This document shows positions 31,189-37,009 of a stretch of 37,009 nt of DNA, piece after piece. The translations under genes and the position numbers were made by a program. Where the stretch lies: NCBI RefSeq assembly GCF_003426775.1, contig NZ_QJUG01000068.1, positions 1 through 37,009 of the forward strand, in the 5' to 3' direction. The stretch is from Allorhizocola rhizosphaerae. GTDB lineage: Bacteria; Actinomycetota; Actinomycetes; Mycobacteriales; Micromonosporaceae. Numbering within the stretch: the first letter of the stretch is position 1; the number at the start of each line of letters is the position of its first letter. The notes under the pieces are model-generated. The model searched no databases and was not told the DNA's origin. It saw only the letters and a program-made list of their open reading frames with translations.

Positions 31189-32836
31189 CACCCCACAAGA
31201 GGTCGCGTCGACCCCTGATCAGGCGCCAGCGCCCGATCAGGCGGCAACGCCGCCCACGTGGGAACCGGAATCGCCCGCCAAACCGCCGTCAGCGTCACTG
31301 TTTCCGCCGATACCGCCCCCGCCGCCGGGGTTCATCGCGACGCGGTGGGCGGGTCCGTCGTACGGGGGTGGTCCGGCCGCGTGGCTGGCCGCGCTGGTGG
31401 GCGGGCTCGCCACGGCCATCGCGCTGCCGCTGACCCGGCCCGGGATCGGGTGGTTCCTGGTCGGGCTGGTGATCGTCGGGACGGTGGCGCACGCGGCAAG
31501 GTACGCGCCGATCCCCGACGACCGGACTGAGCGGCTGGTGCGGGCAGGCTGGGCCGTGCTCGCGTTGGCACTGTTGTCCGTTGGCACGTTCCTCAACGCT
31601 TATTGGCTGCACTACATCTGCGCGCTGGGTGCGCTGGGCTGCTTCGCGCTGGCCGTCGCGGGCGGGCAGTCGGTGCGGGCGGTCATCTTCGCGGCGGCGA
31701 CGCCCGTGCTGGCGTTCTTCCGCTCGATCCCGTGGCTGTCCAAAGGCTTCGGGGCGTGGAACAGGGCGCGCGACAAGCAGACCACGACCAGCCGGACCGG
31801 GCTGGCCATCGTCGCCACGGTGGTGCTGCTGGTCGTGTTCGGCGGGTTGTTCGCGTGGGCCGACGCGGCCTTCGCCGAGATCGTGAGCAACGCCATCCCG
31901 GACCTGAACTTCGTGTCCATCCGGAACGGGCTGCTCAAGCTGATCATCGGTGGGCTGCTGACGGCGGGCGCGATCTTCGTGGTGCTGGCGCCGCCGGATC
32001 TGTCCGGATTGGAGCGTCCGGCATCGCGGCGGATCGGCACGATCGAGCTGGTGCTGCCGCTGGGCGCGCTGGTGCTGCTGTTCGCCGGGTTCGTGGCGGT
32101 GCAGATGTCCTATCTGTTCAGCAAGGCGGCGCCGAAGGGGCACACGTTCTCGACCTATGCGGTGCAGGGTTTCGGCCAGCTGGTCGTCGTCACGCTGCTC
32201 ACGCTGGTGGTGATCGGGTGCGCGGCGCGCTGGGCGCCCAAGGAGACCCCGCGGGAGCGGCTCATCCTGCGTGCGCTGCTGGGCGCGTTGGTGGCGCTCA
32301 GCCTGGTCATCGTGGCCTCGGCGGGGTACCGGATGTGGCTTTATATGAACGCCCTGGGATGGACGCGGGAGCGGCTGTTCTTCGGTGCGGTCGAGATCTT
32401 CCTCGGGTTTGTGTTCCTGCTGGTGATCGTGGCCGGGGTGCGGCTGCGGGCGGCCTGGTTCCCGCGGGCGATCATCGCCAGCTTCGCGTTGATGCTGCTC
32501 GGGCTGGCTTCGGTGAACCCGGAAAGGTATATCGCGGAGCAGAACATCAACCGATTCGAGGACAACCGCAACAACCCGGCCTATTTGAAGACCTTTGATT
32601 TGGGGTACCTGCAGTTCCTCACGAGCGACGCGATTGGTGAGCTGGTCAAGCTGCCGGAGCCGTACAAGAGCTGTGCGCTGCTACGGATCCAGGACGATCT
32701 GGAGAACACGTCTGAGCAGTGGTACTCGTGGAACCTGTCCAGGCAGAACGCCGCCGCTGAGATCAAGAAGCACCAGATCGACCAGGACGCGTGCAGCAAG
32801 TGGAATGAGCTGCGCGCCCGGAACGCCTCCCGATGA
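31175..32836 (+). CDS. DUF4173/DUF4153-type polytopic membrane protein
   Basis: 553 aa. A Pro-rich cytoplasmic N-terminus (about 1-65, with PPIPPPPPGF) is followed by roughly a dozen membrane helices (about 68-450), and a soluble C-terminal tail with NPERYIAEQNINRFED, LTSDAIGELVKLPEP and CALLRIQDDLE. The NPERYIAxxNIxR segment and the overall shape fit DUF4173, whose function is unknown. ATG 31175 overlaps the kinase stop by 14 bp, so RR, HK and this protein form one unit; it may sense or transport for the kinase. A weak hairpin, GGTGAG/CTCACC (32843-32862), follows. Confidence 0.88.
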   Translation: MTTTDTPQEVASTPDQAPAPDQAATPPTWEPESPAKPPSASLFPPIPPPPPGFIATRWAGPSYGGGPAAWLAALVGGLATAIALPLTRPGIGWFLVGLVIVGTVAHAARYAPIPDDRTERLVRAGWAVLALALLSVGTFLNAYWLHYICALGALGCFALAVAGGQSVRAVIFAAATPVLAFFRSIPWLSKGFGAWNRARDKQTTTSRTGLAIVATVVLLVVFGGLFAWADAAFAEIVSNAIPDLNFVSIRNGLLKLIIGGLLTAGAIFVVLAPPDLSGLERPASRRIGTIELVLPLGALVLLFAGFVAVQMSYLFSKAAPKGHTFSTYAVQGFGQLVVVTLLTLVVIGCAARWAPKETPRERLILRALLGALVALSLVIVASAGYRMWLYMNALGWTRERLFFGAVEIFLGFVFLLVIVAGVRLRAAWFPRAIIASFALMLLGLASVNPERYIAEQNINRFEDNRNNPAYLKTFDLGYLQFLTSDAIGELVKLPEPYKSCALLRIQDDLENTSEQWYSWNLSRQNAAAEIKKHQIDQDACSKWNELRARNASR

Positions 32837-32872
32837 TTCTTAGGTGAGTGTGCTGGCTCACCGAATAATCGT

Positions 32873-32901
32873 TTGAGCCGAGTGGTCGGCTGCGGTGTAA
32901 T
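32873..32901 (+). promoter_or_regulatory. Promoter of a leaderless microgene
   Basis: TTGAGC (32873-32878), a 17-bp spacer and TGTAAT (32896-32901). The transcription start would fall at about 32908-32909, on or next to the ATG at 32909. Confidence 0.5.
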
Positions 32902-32908
32902 AATTGGC

Positions 32909-33052
32909 ATGAACATCTTCAGGCGCCACCGCAGCCGCACCGCGTCGACCGCGACATCGCATCACGTCGGTGCCCGGCCACGGGCTCGCGACGCCAGGGA
33001 CATGGTGCTCAGCGATCCGTTGACCTCATCCATCCTTCGTTCACTTCGATGA
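32909..33052 (+). CDS. 47-aa basic microprotein, probably leaderless
   Basis: A 48-codon frame starting MNIFRRHRSRTASTA and ending SDPLTSSILRSLR. It is Arg- and Ser-rich with no membrane helix. It has no SD, but a promoter is placed so that transcription would begin at the ATG, and a textbook terminator begins 3 bp after the stop, so promoter, frame and terminator form a compact unit of about 180 bp. It could instead be an sRNA or a leader for the long gene downstream. I recognise no homologue. Confidence 0.5.
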   Translation: MNIFRRHRSRTASTATSHHVGARPRARDARDMVLSDPLTSSILRSLR

Positions 33053-33055
33053 CTT

Positions 33056-33089
33056 AAAGCCCCGGGATCTTCCGGGGCTTTTAAGTTTT
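33056..33089 (+). terminator. Rho-independent terminator with T-run
   Basis: AAAGCCCCGG (33056-33065), loop, CCGGGGCTTT (33072-33081) then TTAAGTTTT. It is the most classical terminator in the window and separates the microgene from the long LppU-like gene. Confidence 0.9.
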
Positions 33090-33190
33090 CGCTGGTGGTG
33101 AGGGTGGCACGGCGGGCGGGAAGGACTCGGGTTCCACTTCTAGCGCGGTCCCGGTAGTTTGGGCAGCGCACACGAGGAGGACCGAAGATC

Positions 33191-35647
33191 ATGTCCGAAA
33201 CACCGCAGCAGCACGGCTGGCAGCCGCCAGCGTTCGGCCAGCCGGCGTCAGGCCAGGCACCCGAGGAACAAGAGCAGGCCGAACAAGGCACGCAGCGCGC
33301 GTTTGGACTCTTCGAGGCACCGGCCGCGCCGGACGAGTTCCCGGCGTTCACGCCCTATACGCCGGAGATGTCTTCTGCGTCGGCTTCTTCGTCGTCGCCT
33401 CCTTCTTCGTCGTCTTCCTCGTCTTCTTCAGAGGAAAGCTCGTTTCCCGGGTTCCCGTCGGAAGAGCCGCCCGCCTCGACTTATGTTCCCGCGCCCGCGG
33501 TGATGCCGATCCCCGGCGTGACGCATGACGCCTTCCCACCGGACGCGGTGTCGACACCTTCGTACGATGGTTGGTCCACATCGTCATCGTCGTATGACTC
33601 GGGTTCCTATGACACGGGCACGGCTGACGACTCGGGGGCGGCCGCGCCGCCGCCGGCCGCATATGAGCCCCCGCCGAATTCATACGAGCCTTCGGCCGAC
33701 CCGTACGAGTCTCCGTCCAATTCATACGAACGTTCGGCCGGCTCATATGAGTCTCCGTCCAATTCATACGAGCCTTCGGCCAGTCCATACGACCCGCCGT
33801 CCGCTCCGTTCGAGTCTCCGTCCATTCCGGAGATTCCAGAAGCGGCGGTCGGCGGGCCCGCTGGTTCGTGGTCGGCGTTCGCCGCGGGCAATGCGCCCAA
33901 GCAGTCGGCGCCAAAACCCTGGGAGCCGCAGTCGGCGTCCTCCTCGTTCGACGCCGTCAATGAGCCGGAACCGGTCCCGGCGCCGTTTACCTACGAGGAG
34001 CCGCCACCGCCCCCGGCCGCATTCATCGAACCACCTGCGGCATACACCGAGCCCCCAGCGCCGGTCTTCAGCTCGCCATCGTCTGACTTCAGTTCGCCTT
34101 CGTCAGATTTCGGGTCGGCGTCATCTGACTTCAGTTCGCCATCGTCTGACTTCAGTTCGCCATCGTCTGACTTCAGTTCGCCTTCGTCGGATTTCGGGTC
34201 GCCATCGTCTGACTTCAGCCCGCCTTCGTCGGATTTCGGGTCGGCCTCATCTGGCTTCGGTGAGTCGGCGTTCTCCGCCGCTGGCGGCCCGCCTGCTAAC
34301 GATTACTCGGCTAGCGGCCCGCCTGCTGGCGACTTCTCAGCTGGCGGCCCGCCTGCTAACGATTACTCGGCTGGCGGCTCGTCTGCTGGCGGCTCGTCTG
34401 CTGGTGGCGCCTCGGCTGGCGGCTCGTCAGCTGGTGGCGCCTCGGCTGGTGACTCGTCTGCCGGCGGCTCCTTCACTGGTGGCGAAGCGTCCGCTGCCGA
34501 TTATCGCGAGCCGGTGCAGGACCCTTCGTCGCTTGGTGACAGCGTTGCAGGGGCGGCTGCGGCTGGAGCCGCCGCGGTTGCAGGGGCGGCATCGGCTTCG
34601 GTGCGTGTGGCTGCGGCCGTGCCGCCAGCCAGCCGGATCAGCCCGACGGAGGTGCCACCCGCGCTGTCCAAACCCACTGGGCGTGTGTACGGCTCGGCAG
34701 CCGCCGGGACCGCAGTGCCGCCATCGCCGGAGGCGCCCGCACGGTCGGCCCCCGAGCCGGTCGGCGCAGGGACAGGGGCGGGGACTGGATCGGTGAAGGC
34801 CACGGCACGGGCCGTGCATGTCTCGCAACCCGACCCGACGGCGGCCGTGCCGACCGGACGGTCGTCGACGGTCTACGGTTCGCCCGCGGGCGCCACGGCG
34901 ACCGCGCCGCCGGAGCCGATCGCACCAGCTCAGCCGCCGCCCAATCTGCCACGGCAGGGACGGCAGCACACCTTCAGTGATCTGTTGGAACAGCAACCTC
35001 CCGGTTCGCCCGTCGCGCCGATGTCACCCGCCGTGCCGGCGCAGCGCGGACCGCAACTGCCGCAGCATCAGGTACCGGCCGGGGCCGCACAGTCCAATTA
35101 CGACCAGTTCGCCACGCAGTCCGGGACGGCGTACCCCGCCGTCACGTCGCCCGCCCCCGGGACGCCGTTCTCACCTGGGGCTCCACTCTCACCTGGGGCT
35201 CCACTCTCACCTGGGGCTCCACTCTCCCCCGGGGCTCCGTTACCGCCGGGAGCCGCGCCATCTCCCGGGGCTTCGCCTTCGCCTGCAGCCTCGCCGGTGC
35301 CTGCAGAACAAAAGCCGGAGCGGAAGGGACGACTGATCGTCGGGGTGCTCGCCGGATGCGCCGCGCTGCTCGCCATCGCGTTCGGTGTGCTGCTGCTGCT
35401 CGACCGGCTCGTGTCCGGTCCGCCGTTCGCCGTTGGGGACTGCGTCAAGCAGCAGGGGCAAAACGAGGCCGTCAAGGCGGACTGCTCCGAGACAGGTGCG
35501 TTCAAGGTGGTGTCTGCTGTGTCGTCGAAGAGCGAATGCGACCAGACCAAGCCCACCGTGATGTTCGAGAGCCAGGTCTTCTGCCTGGCCCCGGCCTCGG
35601 GCGAAACCCCGCGACCGGCGGCCTCGTCGTCGGCCGCACCGCAGTAG
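33191..35647 (+). CDS. Very long low-complexity membrane-anchored protein with LppU-like C-terminal domain
   Basis: 818 aa. ATG 33191 has GAGGAGGA about 9 nt upstream. Residues 1 to about 710 are disordered and cytoplasmic: a run of Ser (SASASSSSPPSSSSSSSSSE), Tyr/Pro/Ser repeats around SYEPSA and PYESPSNSYE, a heptad block of SSPSSDF (about 296-350), an SAGG block (about 370-430), then SPGAPL hexads (about 660-690). A single membrane helix (about 718-740, LIVGVLAGCAALLAIAFGVLLLL) leads to an outside domain of about 75 residues (FAVGDCVKQ, ADCSETGAFKVVS, ECDQ, FCLAP) with paired Cys as in LppU/SCO3897-like domains. The function is unknown; the long tail could be a cytoplasmic scaffold. Confidence 0.88.
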   Translation: MSETPQQHGWQPPAFGQPASGQAPEEQEQAEQGTQRAFGLFEAPAAPDEFPAFTPYTPEMSSASASSSSPPSSSSSSSSSEESSFPGFPSEEPPASTYVPAPAVMPIPGVTHDAFPPDAVSTPSYDGWSTSSSSYDSGSYDTGTADDSGAAAPPPAAYEPPPNSYEPSADPYESPSNSYERSAGSYESPSNSYEPSASPYDPPSAPFESPSIPEIPEAAVGGPAGSWSAFAAGNAPKQSAPKPWEPQSASSSFDAVNEPEPVPAPFTYEEPPPPPAAFIEPPAAYTEPPAPVFSSPSSDFSSPSSDFGSASSDFSSPSSDFSSPSSDFSSPSSDFGSPSSDFSPPSSDFGSASSGFGESAFSAAGGPPANDYSASGPPAGDFSAGGPPANDYSAGGSSAGGSSAGGASAGGSSAGGASAGDSSAGGSFTGGEASAADYREPVQDPSSLGDSVAGAAAAGAAAVAGAASASVRVAAAVPPASRISPTEVPPALSKPTGRVYGSAAAGTAVPPSPEAPARSAPEPVGAGTGAGTGSVKATARAVHVSQPDPTAAVPTGRSSTVYGSPAGATATAPPEPIAPAQPPPNLPRQGRQHTFSDLLEQQPPGSPVAPMSPAVPAQRGPQLPQHQVPAGAAQSNYDQFATQSGTAYPAVTSPAPGTPFSPGAPLSPGAPLSPGAPLSPGAPLPPGAAPSPGASPSPAASPVPAEQKPERKGRLIVGVLAGCAALLAIAFGVLLLLDRLVSGPPFAVGDCVKQQGQNEAVKADCSETGAFKVVSAVSSKSECDQTKPTVMFESQVFCLAPASGETPRPAASSSAAPQ
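34070..34260. repeat. 21-bp in-gene repeats coding SSPSSDF
   Basis: About nine 21-bp units, the commonest being TTCGCCATCGTCTGACTTCAG and one-base variants. Every unit keeps the frame. Several neighbouring units are identical, implying recent slippage or unequal exchange. Confidence 0.85.
35171..35240. repeat. 18-bp in-gene repeats coding SPGAPL
   Basis: Tandem TCACCTGGGGCTCCACTC, three exact copies and a diverged fourth, in frame in the LppU-like gene just before its membrane helix. Confidence 0.85.
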
Positions 35648-35672
35648 CCGGCAGCAACGGGGTGTGACGGAA

Positions 35673-35702
35673 CGGCCCGGTGTGGCCGTGGACACAGGGC
35701 CG
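35673..35702 (+). terminator. Hairpin after the LppU-like gene
   Basis: CGGCCC (35673-35678) and GGGCCG (35697-35702) with inner TGT/ACA pairing, 26 bp past the stop. Moderate strength, no T-run. Confidence 0.5.
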
Positions 35703-35748
35703 GTTAAATCGGTGGCTGATTGTCATACCCCGGCGAAAGACTGGCGGC

Positions 35749-37009
35749 ATGTTTCGTGAAGCCATGCCCGCCAGCCCAAAGGCCCGGCGCATCCTTGTGG
35801 GCACCATCTTTTCCGCGCTCGGTCGTGGCTTCACGCTGCCGTTCCTGTTCATCTATCTCACCGAGGTGCACGGCATTCCCGGCAGCACGGCGGGGTTGCT
35901 GATCGGCTGGTTCGGCCTGCTGACGCTGTTCGCGGCCCCGATCGGCGGCACGCTGATCGACCGGTTCGGCGCGCGCCGGGTGGTGCTTCCCGCGCTGGTG
36001 CTCGAGGGTCTGGCGATGGGCGGGCTCGCCCTGGCCAGCCAGACGTGGCAGTTCGCGCTCACGATGACCTTCGGCGCACTGGTGGGCAGCTCGATCTGGG
36101 CCGGGCAAAACACCATTCTCACATCGGTCACCAGCGACGGCGAGCGGCAAAAGGTGTTCGGCCTCCAGTTCGCCCTGCTCAATTTGGGCATCGGCGTGGG
36201 CGCGGCCATCTCTGGGTCCGTTGTGGACACTGAGCATCTGCCCAGCTTCCAGGTGATCTATCTGCTCAACATGCTGTGCTACTTCGCACCCGTGGTGGTG
36301 CTCATGTCCATGCCTGGCGTGGGGCTGCGGCTCGTGGAGCCCCAGCCGACGGCCGAGCGCGGCCGGCAGCGGGGCTACCTTGAGGTGCTGCGGCACCGAC
36401 CGTTCCGGCGGCTGATCCTGTTCAGCCTGCTCCTCACCACCTCGGGCTATGCCCAGCTGGAGGTGGGATTCTCCGGATTCGCCATCAACGTTGCCGGGGT
36501 GTCGCCGCAGATCGTGGGCTACGCCTTCACCGCCAACACGGCCGTCATCGTGCTGGCGCAGCTGTTTGTCATCAAAAAGATCGAGGGCCGCAGCCGCGCG
36601 ACCTCGCTCGCCTTCGTCGGTGCCATCTTTGCCGTGTCGTGGGTCGTGCTCGGCCTGGCCGGGGTCGTCGACGGCGCCAGCGCGATCGTCAGCGCCCTGG
36701 GCGTGATCAGCTTCGCCGCCGTTTTCGCCTTCGGCGAGACCCTGCTCTCGCCCACGCTGCCCACGTTGGTCAACGCGCTGGCCACCGACGAGCTGCGCGG
36801 GCGCTACAACGCGCTCGCCGGCATGGTGTGGGGCGTCTCCGGCGTCGTCGCCCCAGTCAGCGCGGGGCCACTGCTGCAGCTCGGCCTGGGCGGCGTGTGG
36901 ATCGCCCTCGTCATCGTCGGCTGCCTGACCGCATCCCTCATCGCCATCTCGCTGCGCCGCCTCATCACCCCGCACGAAGACGGCCGCGCCCCCGCCGACC
37001 CGCCCGCCG
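35749..37009 (+). CDS. MFS transporter, cut by the window end
   Basis: At least 420 codons, open to the last base, so the stop lies beyond the window. It opens MFREAMPASPKARRILVG, then shows the twelve-helix MFS pattern. Motif A between helices 2 and 3 reads GTLIDRFGARRVV, and its counterpart after the central loop is degenerate. The central loop is around RLVEPQPTAERGRQRGYLEVL. It looks like drug/metabolite-proton antiporters of the MdtH group; the substrate is unknown. ATG 35749 has only a weak SD (GGCGGC); a second ATG at 35764 is possible. The last visible residues (TPHEDGRAPADPP) suggest the C-terminal tail is nearly complete. Confidence 0.9.
   Translation, partial: MFREAMPASPKARRILVGTIFSALGRGFTLPFLFIYLTEVHGIPGSTAGLLIGWFGLLTLFAAPIGGTLIDRFGARRVVLPALVLEGLAMGGLALASQTWQFALTMTFGALVGSSIWAGQNTILTSVTSDGERQKVFGLQFALLNLGIGVGAAISGSVVDTEHLPSFQVIYLLNMLCYFAPVVVLMSMPGVGLRLVEPQPTAERGRQRGYLEVLRHRPFRRLILFSLLLTTSGYAQLEVGFSGFAINVAGVSPQIVGYAFTANTAVIVLAQLFVIKKIEGRSRATSLAFVGAIFAVSWVVLGLAGVVDGASAIVSALGVISFAAVFAFGETLLSPTLPTLVNALATDELRGRYNALAGMVWGVSGVVAPVSAGPLLQLGLGGVWIALVIVGCLTASLIAISLRRLITPHEDGRAPADPPA

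Overview
The window is 37 kb of chromosome from a high-GC actinomycete. Codon use is strongly G/C at third positions, GTG and TTG starts and apparently leaderless starts are common, there is an actinobacterial-type SOS box (GAAC-N4-GTTC) and an IdeR/DmdR-type iron box, and a cyclophilin, a rhomboid protease and a DUF5324-like protein sit together as in many actinomycete chromosomes. The exact genus cannot be read from the sequence; a Pseudonocardiales-like organism is a guess. I see no rRNA, CRISPR array, prophage or intact insertion sequence.

Layout. 1-560: a 116-bp tandem repeat, tRNA-Arg(ACG), tRNA-Ser(GCU) and a strong terminator. 0.56-9.0 kb: secreted subtilisin-like protease, CPBP membrane protease, flavohemoprotein-like reductase, XRE regulator, an iron-box-controlled FhuF-type ferric-siderophore reductase, a secreted Pro-rich protein and an SRAP (YedK/HMCES-like) DNA-crosslink protein. 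9.0-11.8 kb: a response regulator, histidine kinase and lipoprotein in one operon. 11.8-13.1 kb: two uncharacterised genes diverging from a near-perfect LexA box, then a terminator and a 39-bp minisatellite. 13.1-17.9 kb: SMP-30-like protein, YCII protein, cation/proton antiporter, an HTH-TPR regulator with two tiny translationally coupled genes diverging from it, a set of strong RNA hairpins, a VOC protein and tRNA-Ser(UGA). 18-23 kb: quinone oxidoreductase, GT2 glycosyltransferase (tail-to-tail overlap of 98 bp), rhomboid protease, cyclophilin, DUF5324-like protein and CorA transporter. 23.05-23.6 kb: a gene-free but densely structured stretch, a candidate non-coding RNA. 23.6-27.5 kb: aminotransferase, CBS protein, two decayed genes (a CDP-alcohol phosphatidyltransferase remnant and a glycosyltransferase remnant) flanking an NmrA-like SDR gene, and an Fpg/Nei DNA glycosylase. 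27.5-37 kb: polyprenyl-phosphate sugar transferase, a second response regulator/kinase pair joined to a DUF4173 membrane protein, a 47-codon leaderless microgene, a very long low-complexity membrane-anchored protein with an LppU-like C-terminus, and an MFS transporter cut by the window end.

Working together: several genes fit envelope biology and surface sensing (two two-component operons, sugar transferase, GT2, rhomboid, CPBP and S8 proteases, lipoprotein, LppU-like protein). A second theme is DNA damage (SRAP, Fpg/Nei, the LexA-box gene pair). The least explained pieces are the SOS-box gene pair, the HTH-TPR regulator with its two microgenes and downstream hairpins, the structured region at 23.2-23.55 kb, and the leaderless microgene at 32.9 kb.
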